From Eubacteriales bacterium (lineage in GTDB: Bacteria; Bacillota; Clostridia; Lachnospirales; Lachnospiraceae), in contig JAUNHC010000015.1 of NCBI GenBank assembly GCA_030524175.1, positions 1-64,000 on the forward strand: a DNA stretch of 64,000 nt. The letters run 5' to 3'. Made by a program: the position numbers and the translations under genes. This document shows, piece after piece, positions 26,175 through 34,799 of the stretch; position 1 is the first letter of the stretch; the number at the start of each line of letters is the position of its first letter. A model generated the notes under the pieces. That model was not told where the DNA came from. It did no database searches and saw nothing but the letters and a program-made list of their open reading frames with translations.

Positions 26175-26702
26175 ATGGGAACAAAGAATCATAAATTAGT
26201 GGATGGTAAGTTGCTGCAGATGAATAAACAGTTTCGTGACTTAAAGAGATCACAGCAGGAAAAGATTAAAGAGTGGCTCTTTCAGGAATATCGCTGTCTA
26301 TGGATGAAGGATGGACGTGAACCTCAGAAAAAAGAGGCGGAGATTGTCGATAAGGTAATGGAACATATTCACGCAGCTGAGATATGGATTCCGGAAACAG
26401 AAGTACAGAAATATTTTTCAAGCCGAGTGAGCCGTTATCGGAAACGGATACATCGGGAATTGCAGCAACAGCCTCAAGAAGAGAATCTGCTGACAGAGGA
26501 AGTGATTATGGCTGCAGTGACCGGGGAAAAAGAAGCGGTCCAGAAAGTGGTGGAACATTACTCCGATTATATTGATGAGTTGTGTACCTTTGAGGAACCA
26601 CAGAAGGATGGCACGGTTAAGAAGCGTATTGACGAAGATATGCGGCAGACAGTTATACTGAGATTGATAGAATCCCTGCCGGATTTTAAGGATGAATTAT
26701 GA
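26175..26702 (+). CDS. HTH_16/sigma region 2-like regulator (175 aa)
   Basis: The C-terminal ~75 residues (EEVIMAAVTGEKEAVQKVVE ... RIDEDMRQTVILRLIESL) match the conjugative-transposon helix-turn-helix domain also present at 7275-7463. The N-terminal ~95 residues are basic and helical and are not recognised. It is the last gene of the resolvase module, 14 nt after the integrase-like gene, and is followed by a terminator. Likely a regulator of the element. Confidence 0.7.
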   Translation: MGTKNHKLVDGKLLQMNKQFRDLKRSQQEKIKEWLFQEYRCLWMKDGREPQKKEAEIVDKVMEHIHAAEIWIPETEVQKYFSSRVSRYRKRIHRELQQQPQEENLLTEEVIMAAVTGEKEAVQKVVEHYSDYIDELCTFEEPQKDGTVKKRIDEDMRQTVILRLIESLPDFKDEL

Positions 26703-26705
26703 TTT

Positions 26706-26733
26706 AAAAAGAGCCGTCCAAATTGGGCGGCTC
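26706..26733. terminator. bidirectional terminator between converging operons
   Basis: GAGCCGTCC (26711-26719) pairs with GGGCGGCTC (26725-26733) with one wobble. On the - strand it is followed by a five-T run (26706-26710); on the + strand by a weaker T-rich tract. It separates the resolvase module from the - strand block. Confidence 0.8.
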
Positions 26734-26793
26734 GAAGTTTTTCATAATGTTTATTGTAAATTCCTTTTGACTGTAACTGAAAGTAAATTCCGT

Positions 26794-27678
26794 TTAAGCG
26801 GAAATATTAAGGGTGTCTTTTTGCAGGTCATAATAGTATGGATGGTCTGCTAAAACTTCATCTGGCTCAAGAATAGCTTTATTGATTTCACAGATCATTT
26901 CCGTCAATTCTGTTTCGCTTTCCACCTTGCTTTTGGGAAGAATGATGCATTCATGGATACTGCTTGGTATTACGTACAAACTTTCACCAAATCGGCGCCC
27001 CAACTGCTTTAATATGTTATCATATAGGATACATCCCGCTCCCAGGTTTTTGTAAGTGTTGGAAAGCATAAGCATTCCATAATCAACATCCGGGACTACA
27101 AGTTCCTCATCTATTTCGCTGACAACGTCAGACATAGACTGGATATAGGCAGGGAGTAATTTGGGAGTATTTTTCTTAGCATAGGAATAAAGCGTGTCCG
27201 TATTTATCCCCCATACTGAAAGATATCTTTTATCAATTAGCATGGACGTAATGCCATTATCATTTATGTGCAGCAACAGGTAAAATACAATTGCAAGATC
27301 AAGGCATTGAATATGAGGAATTTCTTTTAACAGATCCTTATTTTTCTCATAATTGATAAGCTTGTAAACAATCTGCTCTTTCCTGTTTTCTAAATCATAC
27401 AGTAGTTTTGGGCTACAACTTTGTAAAGGCAGATCTTTATATGTATGATAAAGATTTTCAAAAATATCAGCGATAGAGACTCCACTTTCATAATCCCGAT
27501 AAGAATCCTCTAAATAAAGGGATGAAGCCAAATTGCTGCCTGCCATCTGAAAAGCAAGGCCTCTGTATAATGTATTGTTATTTTTCCGGGTTTTGACGGA
27601 TGTAACGTTGACGTTTTTTTCAACTGCTGATTCAAATAATTTTTTTATTGTATCTTCAAATTCTTCGTAATTCATCAT
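26794..27678 (-). CDS. DUF5688 family protein (294 aa)
   Basis: The layout matches DUF5688 proteins common in Lachnospiraceae elements: an N-terminal NVTSVKTRKNNNTLYRGLAFQ segment, a middle with LYSYAKKNTPKLLP, and MLMLSNTYKNLGAGCILY near residue 210. Function is unknown. The start is preceded by AAAGGAT. It lies last in the LigA operon order but is separated from the preceding gene by a terminator-like hairpin, so it may be partly uncoupled. Confidence 0.75.
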   Translation of the reverse strand: MMNYEEFEDTIKKLFESAVEKNVNVTSVKTRKNNNTLYRGLAFQMAGSNLASSLYLEDSYRDYESGVSIADIFENLYHTYKDLPLQSCSPKLLYDLENRKEQIVYKLINYEKNKDLLKEIPHIQCLDLAIVFYLLLHINDNGITSMLIDKRYLSVWGINTDTLYSYAKKNTPKLLPAYIQSMSDVVSEIDEELVVPDVDYGMLMLSNTYKNLGAGCILYDNILKQLGRRFGESLYVIPSSIHECIILPKSKVESETELTEMICEINKAILEPDEVLADHPYYYDLQKDTLNISA

Positions 27679-27740
27679 ATTGTTATCCTTTCATAAATAT
27701 ATTCTAAGTTTTTGTCCGGTCACATAGCAGTCGGTACAAA

Positions 27741-27770
27741 AGGAAAGGTACAGTAGATTGCACCTTTCCT
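27741..27770 (-). terminator. intercistronic terminator-like hairpin
   Basis: AGGAAAGGT (27741-27749) pairs perfectly with ACCTTTCCT (27762-27770); on the - strand a short T run follows. It falls between the cysteine cluster gene and the DUF5688 gene and could reduce downstream expression. Confidence 0.65.
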
Positions 27771-27784
27771 AATTTTATAAAGAG

Positions 27785-28522
27785 TTATTCTGCTTTTTGG
27801 TTTTCATTGACTGTATTCTCAGCAAATGCCCGCATCACTTCCATTAGTTTTTCAGTATTGGAACAGAATTGGGGAAAGAAATTCTTGTGAATATCATAGT
27901 TAAAATACAGGCTTATAAATGATGCCGTCCATATTTGTTCCATTGACTTTTTGGGAAGCTTTTTTTCAATACCATGAAATATACTGCTGAGTCCCACAAG
28001 GATTCGATTCCAATTTGCGAAATATGAATCTTCTAATGGAATTCCAAAGCGGTTGAACCATTCCCGGACCGTATGTGTTTCTGTATCATCACCGCATTCG
28101 GGATTTACATAAATATATCCGGTTTTTCCTGTTTTCAGATTCTCCAGAATAGGTGTCGACTGATTAGATGCTTCTGATTCCATGTAACGGCCAATGGGAA
28201 ACATGGCACAGACGGTAGGCTTTGAATCGTGTACCATACATTTGCAATTTTTTAGCAAAGGGCAGCGATTCTCTGGACCTCGTGGATTCAGTCTGACAAT
28301 GGGAAGCCGGGAATCAGGTCCGATGTATGTTTCACAGTATTCCGCTGCTACTTCATGGGGCGTGAGCTCCAGCTTTTTTGCAATGCGAAAAAGATCTTTA
28401 GCATTTAACAGAATATCCTCCCGGTGTATGCAGCACTCTCCGCATAAGGTACAATGGAACTTAAATGGCTCATCTATTCCTATTTTCATTTCTTTATAAT
28501 GTTTTACGATTTCTTCATTCAT
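27785..28522 (-). CDS. YkgJ-family cysteine cluster protein
   Basis: The 245-residue protein has the zinc- or iron-chelating cysteine cluster of the YkgJ/UPF0153 family: FHCTLCGECCIHRED at residues ~19-33, then CPLLKNCKCMVHDSKPTVCAMFP at ~88-110. Such clusters are thought to bind Fe-S or zinc, with poorly defined function. The remainder is helical. GGAGG lies 8 nt before the start, and the gene starts 20 nt after the LigA stop, so the two are co-transcribed. Confidence 0.85.
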   Translation of the reverse strand: MNEEIVKHYKEMKIGIDEPFKFHCTLCGECCIHREDILLNAKDLFRIAKKLELTPHEVAAEYCETYIGPDSRLPIVRLNPRGPENRCPLLKNCKCMVHDSKPTVCAMFPIGRYMESEASNQSTPILENLKTGKTGYIYVNPECGDDTETHTVREWFNRFGIPLEDSYFANWNRILVGLSSIFHGIEKKLPKKSMEQIWTASFISLYFNYDIHKNFFPQFCSNTEKLMEVMRAFAENTVNENQKAE

Positions 28523-28541
28523 GATTTTTCCTCCCAGGCTT

Positions 28542-30536
28542 TTAAGCTATCATATCCAGAAATTCCTGCTCTGTGAGAACATGGATTCCCAATTCTTGTG
28601 CTTTCGTGAGCTTGCTTCCAGCCTTTTCGCCACAAATTAGATAATCTGTTTTTTTTGAGACTGAACTGCCGGGTTTTCCTCCCAGAGCCAGAATCTTTTC
28701 ATTGATGTCATCGCGTGTAAAATGTGTCAGCTTTCCAGTGGCTACGATAGTACAGCCCTGAAATGGGTTCTCAGAAACTTGTCTGTCTATTTCCTTTTCA
28801 AAATTCATTTCCATCTGTAATTCCCTCCATAAACATAAATTGTCTTCATCTGCAAACCAGGTGTGTAGATTGTTATTAAGTACATCTCCGAAGTCTTCCA
28901 GTTCTGTAAAGTCATAGCTGCCACAAGCGGCTGCTTCTAATGCATCCAGATTCCCACGAAATACCCTATTTAGAACTCGGCTTTTGGTGCTGCCAATCAT
29001 AGGGATATCCATAGATACCAGAAAGTGAATAAATGTCGTATTTCTGCTGTTTTGGATGGATGACCAGAGACGGTCAAATGACTTTTCACCGAAACCATCT
29101 AACTGTATGATAGCTTCTCGGTGCTGATCCAGATGATAAATATCCTGAAAAGACTGAAGATATCCCAGTTCCAGAAATTTATCCAGAGTTGCTCTTGATA
29201 TGTTTTCGATATTCATTGCTTTTTTCGATGTAAAATGCTCAAATTTCCGAAGTATTTGAGTGTCACATAGTGGGTTGTCACAGTGGACAGTCTCAACCAT
29301 CCTGCCATCACTGCTCTGTCGGCTGTGAGTTCTTGTTGCAGAGCCACAGCATGGGCAAATCGGCGGTGCAGGGTTGGTGTAACGCCCACGGTCCAAATTT
29401 TCCTCAATATGTGGAATAATCATGTTCCGCTTGGATACCATGATGCGGCATCCTGGAATCAGTTCCAGATCCTTAATGAAAGTCAGGTTGTGAAGGCTGG
29501 CCCTTGATACTTCACAGCCGTCAATTTCCACGGTATCAAAAATAGCTACCGGTGCAATTTCCCCAAAGCGTGTCGGAGTCCATTCAATTTCTCGCAAAAT
29601 CGTTTCGTACTGCTCATCCTCGAACTTATATGCCAGACCCTCTTTATTATGATGACCGGTATAGCCACAGCTTTTGGAGTAGGAGAGACTATCAAAAATA
29701 ACTACGATACCATCAATGGGAATGTGTTCTCTTTGTGCCGCTGCCTTTAAGGAATCAATGCAAGTTTCCAACTGCGTTTCAGTTGGTGCAGATTCTTCGA
29801 TTGTGGCGTAGGGACAGGTATCAAAACCAAGTTCTTTTACTTTGGCCAAACGTATTTGCCGGCTGTCACTGTCAGGAATTTCTTCCATGCCTTCCAGTAC
29901 ATTAAAAGGAGAGAAATAGATACACCTTTCGGCACAGGCTTTGGGATTCAGATTCCGCACACCACCCGAAGCTAAATTACGGGCATTATGATAGGGACGT
30001 CCATTGCTGTCTTGCAGCGTTTCCTTCAAACGGTCGAAATCATTGGTGTGAATATAAGATTCTCCAACGATGACCAAGCGTTTTTGATAGGGAATGGTAA
30101 GTGGCACATTCCTGAAAGAGGGAATGTTATGGGTTATTTCTTCACCGACTTCGGAATCACCTCTGGTAGAGCCGGATATCAGTTTGCCGTCTTCATATAC
30201 AAGCTTTGTTGTAAGACCATCCAGCTTCAGCATAATTAATGCGGGATTCCGAGCTATAAAAGATGCCAGTTCGGAGAGCTGCTTTGTCTTATCCAGGGAT
30301 CGAAGCGGAATCGAGTGCCGCATCTTTGGAAGTGCACTGATTGGATAATATCCGACTGTCCGTGTTGGAGAATTTGACAGGATAAACCCGGACCTTTCTT
30401 CAAGTCGTTTTAATTCATCAAACAGTCTGTCATATTCCTTGTCGGAGATGGTAGGACTGTTCTGGTTGTAATAAGCATCCCGGTGTTTATTCAGGGTGTA
30501 TACAAGTTCTTTGATTTGTTCGATTTCTTTTGGCAT
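28542..30536 (-). CDS. ligA: NAD-dependent DNA ligase
   Basis: A complete LigA-type ligase of 664 residues. It seals nicks using NAD+. Domain Ia is present at the N-terminus (DAYYNQNSPTISDKEYDRLF), the adenylated lysine lies in MLKLDGL (~residue 112), nucleotidyltransferase motifs continue with STRGDSEVGEEIT, a four-cysteine zinc finger is at CPCCG ... CDNPLC (~residues 396-426), helix-hairpin-helix repeats follow, and a C-terminal BRCT domain (IVATGKLTHFTRDDI) ends the protein. The start at 30536 has GGAG upstream; an upstream extension of the frame is not part of the family. Being an accessory copy on an element it may close the strand after transfer. A regulated leader precedes it. Confidence 0.93.
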   Translation of the reverse strand: MPKEIEQIKELVYTLNKHRDAYYNQNSPTISDKEYDRLFDELKRLEERSGFILSNSPTRTVGYYPISALPKMRHSIPLRSLDKTKQLSELASFIARNPALIMLKLDGLTTKLVYEDGKLISGSTRGDSEVGEEITHNIPSFRNVPLTIPYQKRLVIVGESYIHTNDFDRLKETLQDSNGRPYHNARNLASGGVRNLNPKACAERCIYFSPFNVLEGMEEIPDSDSRQIRLAKVKELGFDTCPYATIEESAPTETQLETCIDSLKAAAQREHIPIDGIVVIFDSLSYSKSCGYTGHHNKEGLAYKFEDEQYETILREIEWTPTRFGEIAPVAIFDTVEIDGCEVSRASLHNLTFIKDLELIPGCRIMVSKRNMIIPHIEENLDRGRYTNPAPPICPCCGSATRTHSRQSSDGRMVETVHCDNPLCDTQILRKFEHFTSKKAMNIENISRATLDKFLELGYLQSFQDIYHLDQHREAIIQLDGFGEKSFDRLWSSIQNSRNTTFIHFLVSMDIPMIGSTKSRVLNRVFRGNLDALEAAACGSYDFTELEDFGDVLNNNLHTWFADEDNLCLWRELQMEMNFEKEIDRQVSENPFQGCTIVATGKLTHFTRDDINEKILALGGKPGSSVSKKTDYLICGEKAGSKLTKAQELGIHVLTEQEFLDMIA

Positions 30537-30600
30537 ATAAAGCTCCTTTCTTGTAAAGGTCTTCCGGAAATTCTTTTTCCCCCTTTCTGTGTTTAGGCAC

Positions 30601-30704
30601 AAAAAAGAGAATGGACACAAATGCGTTCATTCCCTCTATGCTGCAGATATCCTGCAAAATAAAAAAAGCCAGAAGAATCCTGAAAACTGCAGAGTAAACT
30701 TCTG
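30601..30704 (-). terminator. two tandem terminator-like hairpins in the ligA leader
   Basis: First on the - strand transcript: CAGAAG (30699-30704) pairs with CTTCTG (complement at 30670-30675), followed by T7 (30661-30667). Second: GAATGAAC (30625-30632) pairs with GTCCATTC (30609-30616) with one wobble, followed by T6 (30601-30606). Both lie between the promoter at 30773-30801 and the gene, so LigA expression needs readthrough. Confidence 0.65.
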
Positions 30705-30772
30705 ACGTCTTACCAACCTAAACAATGTGTGAAATACCCTTCCGGATTGACACAAATAATAATTACAAGAAT

Positions 30773-30801
30773 AGTGTAACACTATATATAGAAAAAGTCA
30801 A
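30773..30801 (-). promoter_or_regulatory. ligA promoter with AACACTATA operator-like sequence
   Basis: On the - strand TTGACT (30796-30801) and TACACT (30773-30778) are spaced 17 nt. The spacer and -10 contain a perfect 7-1-7 palindrome ATAGTGT-A-ACACTAT (about 30771-30785), and a second AACACTA copy starts at 30808. The same half-site occurs in the SSB promoter at 42603-42631. Confidence 0.7.
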
Positions 30802-30922
30802 AATAAAAACACTACATATAGATTTAAACGTAAAAATAAGTATTACCGAGATCAACGGATAAGTATCTCTACAATTTTATTGCGCTAAAATACAGTTCCA
30901 AATTTCTTTTTAGTTTCTTAAA

Positions 30923-31087
30923 CTAATCATCACTATCATCTGATAATGTTTCCAATATTTTGCATTCATGAACACAGTCAGGACATTTCAGTTCAATAAT
31001 CTCTCCATCCACATATTTATTGGGAGAGTGAATTTGTATTTCCTCCTTTGTAGTTAAGTCAAAGGCTTTGTAACCATTATTTTTCAT
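30923..31087 (-). CDS. 54-aa protein with CxxC motif
   Basis: ATG 31087 has AAGGAG 9 nt upstream, and the frame ends at TAG 30923-30925. The protein contains a CPDCVHEC cluster at residues ~35-42 and a very acidic tail (SDDSDD). It could be a small zinc-binding or DNA-mimic type protein; no family is recognised. The strong ribosome-binding site supports it as a real gene. Confidence 0.65.
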   Translation of the reverse strand: MKNNGYKAFDLTTKEEIQIHSPNKYVDGEIIELKCPDCVHECKILETLSDDSDD

Positions 31088-31175
31088 AAGATTCAGCTCC
31101 TTATTTGTAATAAGAAAATTATATAATAATCTTTTGTAATATACAAGAAAGAGAATTTAGGATGGTACAAAATAT

Positions 31176-31204
31176 AAAAAAGGACCGTCCAATGTGGGCG
31201 GTCC
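31176..31204 (-). terminator. intrinsic terminator of the 31.2-42.4 kb - strand block
   Basis: On the - strand GGACCGCCC (31196-31204) pairs with GGACGGTCC (31182-31190), one wobble, followed by T6 (31176-31181). Confidence 0.85.
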
Positions 31205-31214
31205 GATGTCTCTC

Positions 31215-31532
31215 TTATTCATAGAAAACAGAGCTGTTATCCTGTATACCTTTAAGATTCCGGCACGGCCAGTGATCCGGACGGGTGAAATCCTTCGGAC
31301 TTCCCTGAAAGAAGGGATTTCCTTCCTCTTTATCACAATAATTTTTATAGATGCCAGGATAGTATGCTTCTACATTAGTATATTGGAATAACGGAAGTAA
31401 GCCGGCTCTTTCTCCTTTGAAAAAAAGCACTTCCATCCCATCCCATCGGTCAAGATCAACAAGCCGCCAGTCAAGAATAACACACTGCGGAGCCCTTTTA
31501 ATGAATTTAGTTTTGCTAAAGTAATATTTCAT
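31215..31532 (-). CDS. hypothetical protein (105 aa)
   Basis: Unrecognised soluble protein, rich in aromatic residues (WRLVDLDRWDGMEVLFF; YTNVEAYYPGIYKNY). A GGAGG site precedes the start. It is the last gene of the - strand block and is followed directly by a terminator. Confidence 0.6.
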   Translation of the reverse strand: MKYYFSKTKFIKRAPQCVILDWRLVDLDRWDGMEVLFFKGERAGLLPLFQYTNVEAYYPGIYKNYCDKEEGNPFFQGSPKDFTRPDHWPCRNLKGIQDNSSVFYE

Positions 31533-31567
31533 TTGTGGAATATCCTCCGTAATATATTTTCAGTTGC

Positions 31568-31951
31568 TCAATCCTCAAAAGCCCGATTTAGCTGTACCTT
31601 GTATCTGTCCTCACAAAGTGGATCATCTGGGAATCGGTTATTTTTATCCGGAATGATGATCCGGAGAACATCCCGTCCGGTTTCTCTGAATGTTTCGAGG
31701 CGGATGGGGCAGTCCTCATAGATGCCTTGTATAAGTTGTCCGGGGGAAAAACGTTCCCCATTCTGGACGCGGTGTCCCATTTCATTCAATAAATAGCCAA
31801 TATGCCAGATTGGGAAATTTAATACAACCTGAAAGTCCTTATGGCCATAAACATTCATGCCGTGGGTGTGTGCATTAATGATTCCTCCGGGTCCAATAGT
31901 GTTGATAACGTAATGGATATTCCAAGTCATGGTTTCTTTATTTCTATTCAT
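31568..31951 (-). CDS. DUF4262-like protein (127 aa)
   Basis: The segment GGIINAHTHGMNVYGHKDFQVV resembles the core of DUF4262 proteins (HTHGL ... HPELQV). No function is known for that family; the His-rich pattern could bind metal. AAAGGAGAG precedes the start. The family call is from motif memory and is moderate. Confidence 0.55.
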   Translation of the reverse strand: MNRNKETMTWNIHYVINTIGPGGIINAHTHGMNVYGHKDFQVVLNFPIWHIGYLLNEMGHRVQNGERFSPGQLIQGIYEDCPIRLETFRETGRDVLRIIIPDKNNRFPDDPLCEDRYKVQLNRAFED

Positions 31952-32003
31952 ATATTATTCTCTCCTTTGTGTCCTTTTCCAACGTATTAAATGTGTCACC
32001 CCT

Positions 32004-32603
32004 TCAGGCAGCGGTATTTTTGTTAGCATAAAAGTTTTCAAATTCGTATATATGAATTTCATCTTCATCCAACATGCCATTCAATTCTTCAGCTGTATCA
32101 GCAATATACCCAAGTTTACGAAAAGTCTCCAATAGCTCTGCTTCAGACGTATATACCTCCCAGTCTTCAATAACTTCGGTAACTCTTGTGCCAGATGGGG
32201 CAGACATTTCTTCATCATAAATGCAGACGATATATCTCTCCGGAAAGCAGGAACCAGAAGAATCCGTATTAATAAAAAGCTTCTCTCCTGGTTCTACGCT
32301 TTTTAGGACAAAGGTTACACCATACGCATCGGCTATTGCGCCATATGCTTCATATAACGGTTCCCATGCAGTTTCTAAATCCAGTAGAACTCCATCTGCG
32401 TTCCGCTCCATATAGGCTACAACTCCTCGAAGGTATATTCCTGTTACGGGAATATTTTTATATTGAAAGAGCCTGCTGAGAGCTACGTAATCGGAATCTG
32501 GGCATAGCACGATAGAAGCTTCCAAATCTTCCCAAAGCTGGTCAATACCCTTTGGGTTTGTTCCAGGCAAAAACTGAACATCATCACAACATATATTTGC
32601 CAT
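32004..32603 (-). CDS. hypothetical protein (199 aa)
   Basis: Unrecognised acidic soluble protein; it begins MANICCDDVQFL and ends with FENFYANKNTAA. The middle has an alternating beta-strand pattern (LFINTDSSGSCFPERYIVCIYDEEM). It starts exactly at the last base of the preceding gene, so the two are translationally coupled. Confidence 0.65.
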   Translation of the reverse strand: MANICCDDVQFLPGTNPKGIDQLWEDLEASIVLCPDSDYVALSRLFQYKNIPVTGIYLRGVVAYMERNADGVLLDLETAWEPLYEAYGAIADAYGVTFVLKSVEPGEKLFINTDSSGSCFPERYIVCIYDEEMSAPSGTRVTEVIEDWEVYTSEAELLETFRKLGYIADTAEELNGMLDEDEIHIYEFENFYANKNTAA

Positions 32604-32869
32604 TACTTTTCTTCCTCCAATTCTAAAGATTCATAATAACCAGGCAGTATAAGCTCATATTCACATGGCGAAAGAGCGATATCTTTGTTGTAAGACTCAT
32701 AGGCGGCGTTCCGTTCCTCTATACTTGCATAATCTTTATCCAATTCTACGATTTCTAGTTTTATATTCTCAGTTGAGGAATAAGCTGCGCTGATGATTCC
32801 CTCTTCGATAATCACGGCGACCCTCAGTATATCCTTGTTCGTTTTATCTATTACATGGTTTTTTGACAT
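32603..32869 (-). CDS. hypothetical protein (88 aa)
   Basis: Small acidic protein without recognisable domain; overlaps both neighbours (19 nt with the upstream gene, 1 nt with the downstream gene), showing tight translational coupling. Confidence 0.6.
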   Translation of the reverse strand: MSKNHVIDKTNKDILRVAVIIEEGIISAAYSSTENIKLEIVELDKDYASIEERNAAYESYNKDIALSPCEYELILPGYYESLELEEEK

Positions 32870-33447
32870 TGTTTTATTGTCTCCGTTCTTCCCGCCGGCT
32901 CTGGTTCGGCAGGATATTTGTTTTGCTTAAGGTAGATTAGAAGTTTTCCTTTAAGGTCAAGTTTTCGGTCTACCCAGGTATCATTTTCATAAACTTTTTC
33001 TGTCAGCGTGTTATAAAGAACCGGTTCCTGTTCGATATTAAACAGGCCTGCAACCAGACAGTCTTCTGGTGCCACATAAGGGCGCAGTGCACTTTCAATC
33101 ACCTCCCGCATTTCCATTGACAGGTGGTATAGCTCTGCTACATCATAATGAGATGATAAACATCGTCCCATCTTAACCAACAAGCCAGAATCCGAAACGG
33201 CATGGTTGATAGCCTTGATCTGTTCCGCCAAGGGAAAATCAGGATTGATGGCTAAACCACTTAATGAGACTTCTTTTGAGAAAGCGGTAGCGTTTTGGTT
33301 GATCCGGCGGAGCAGATCATAATATGGCTCCCGGTATTTTGTTTTCAGCACATGGCGATCTACATACTCCCGGTTCTTTTTTAAGATGGAGAGCAGCCCT
33401 TGCAGGCTGTCCCCCAGTTCCTTTATTTTGCTGTCATTCAAGCACAC
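32851..33447 (-). CDS. hypothetical helical protein (198 aa)
   Basis: The GTG at 33447 is supported by GGAGGTGAT immediately upstream. The protein is mostly alpha-helical with an N-terminal coiled-coil tendency (KIKELGDSLQGLLSILKKNREYV). No known family. It overlaps genes on both sides, and lies in a run of five coupled genes. Confidence 0.65.
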   Translation of the reverse strand: MCLNDSKIKELGDSLQGLLSILKKNREYVDRHVLKTKYREPYYDLLRRINQNATAFSKEVSLSGLAINPDFPLAEQIKAINHAVSDSGLLVKMGRCLSSHYDVAELYHLSMEMREVIESALRPYVAPEDCLVAGLFNIEQEPVLYNTLTEKVYENDTWVDRKLDLKGKLLIYLKQNKYPAEPEPAGRTETIKQCQKTM

Positions 33448-33695
33448 ATCACCTCCGCTGCCATTCCTATGGGAAATCGTTCATACTGGAGCTGATAAAT
33501 GGTGTTGCAGGTCTCAAAAACAATACAGTCTTCAGATACCTCCCATATCTTTTCTACCGTGGAAGTAGTAATGCACTGGTTTGTCTGACGAATCCAGGCC
33601 CGTTCTCCTACTCGTAGAGGAAGGGAAAGGATTCCAGTCAGCAGGACCTGTTTCTTGTTTGATTTTTCTATCTTTCGGATTATTGTGTTTTTCAT
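33438..33695 (-). CDS. hypothetical protein, small beta-barrel-like (85 aa)
   Basis: A basic N-terminus (MKNTIIRKIEKSNKKQ) precedes alternating strands (LLTGILSLPLRVGERAWIRQ; IWEVSEDCIVFETCNTIYQL) like a small SH3- or OB-like barrel. Unrecognised. AAAGGAG lies upstream and the end overlaps the next gene by 10 nt. Confidence 0.6.
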   Translation of the reverse strand: MKNTIIRKIEKSNKKQVLLTGILSLPLRVGERAWIRQTNQCITTSTVEKIWEVSEDCIVFETCNTIYQLQYERFPIGMAAEVMCA

Positions 33696-33724
33696 ATCAT
33701 TTTCACTCCTTTATTCTTGTACTT

Positions 33725-34780
33725 TTATGCTACCGTGTAACTCAGACGGAAACATCCACGGGATATTGGGATGTACTGTTCTTTGTGCTCGTAAATGGTT
33801 GCGCGGATCCGTTCCTGATAATGAGGGTTGGCCATCGCTTTGGGATGCTCTCTTAATAAAGCGTAGAGGTCGCACAAAGCAGCCGTTCCGCCAAGGCTCT
33901 CCAGTGTCATCCGAATCAAGTGATGCCAGGTAAGAACCATGGTATCGGTGTTTTGGATGGAATATCCTCCTTTCTGCCTGCAGCTGAAAGGTATCATCAG
34001 CGAGTCTGCCTTTTTTAGCAGCATCACATATTCTGTGACCACGGGGATAAACGGTTTTTTGTATCTGCGAGTGTCAGAGACACAGTTGAACTGGCCCTTT
34101 ACTAGAAAAGATTCAAACTCACCCATCCGCATCACATCATTTTGCATACTGTAAAATTGCCCACGGCTCCGGATATCCCCTACAAGAACGGCAAGCCTTC
34201 CGTCTTTCCGCAGAGATAAGAAGAATTTATGGATGCAAAAATTTAGTTTTTCCAGAAAGTCTTCATAGCTTTCACACCGTGACAGGTCATCAGGATGCGG
34301 GTTCCCCCACATATTTCCGGAATACTGAATCATGGAGTGGTACGGTGGGTGAAAGAAAATCAGATCCGCCGAATCATCCACATCATTTCTAAGGGCGTTC
34401 CAGTTACCAAATCCGACAGGTGGTGCCGGGTTCAAATCGTAGAGCAGCGAGCGGATCTGAAAACGGTCTGCCGCTGCCTTCGATGTCCCCGAACCGCTCA
34501 TGGGATCAATCAGGGTAAACTGGCTGGTGTCTTTGCCATAATAACGTTTGCAGTCCAACACATACTGCAGAAGGGCGGCAACAACTTCAGGGGAGCAGTT
34601 GCCCCTCCAATGGCTGTTTCCGCCATCTCCGCGTTCCGGGAAGGCCACAAATGATGTCAGTTCTTTTCCTACCCGCTTCCTAAGCCCCTCGGTTCCCAGT
34701 ATCCCGGCAATGGATTGCCATTCTGGTCCGAATTCCGCTTCCAGAAGCTGTGCTGCACGCTGTAGTTGTAATTCGTTCAT
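33725..34780 (-). CDS. DNA methyltransferase-like protein (N4/N6 amino type)
   Basis: The 351-residue protein carries an AdoMet-binding motif DPMSGSGTS (~residue 92) and a motif IV-like HPPY (~residue 149) in LIFFHPPYHSMIQYSGNMWG; the usual catalytic tetrapeptide is (D/N/S)PP(Y/W), so the first residue is unusual. A third conserved region LRKDGRLAVLVGDIR follows. It resembles the SPPY/DPPY adenine or cytosine-N4 enzymes, but no restriction partner is adjacent. It may protect element DNA against host restriction or regulate. It is preceded by AAGGGTG. Confidence 0.75.
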   Translation of the reverse strand: MNELQLQRAAQLLEAEFGPEWQSIAGILGTEGLRKRVGKELTSFVAFPERGDGGNSHWRGNCSPEVVAALLQYVLDCKRYYGKDTSQFTLIDPMSGSGTSKAAADRFQIRSLLYDLNPAPPVGFGNWNALRNDVDDSADLIFFHPPYHSMIQYSGNMWGNPHPDDLSRCESYEDFLEKLNFCIHKFFLSLRKDGRLAVLVGDIRSRGQFYSMQNDVMRMGEFESFLVKGQFNCVSDTRRYKKPFIPVVTEYVMLLKKADSLMIPFSCRQKGGYSIQNTDTMVLTWHHLIRMTLESLGGTAALCDLYALLREHPKAMANPHYQERIRATIYEHKEQYIPISRGCFRLSYTVA

Positions 34781-34799
34781 TGTATTTCACCCTTTCTTC

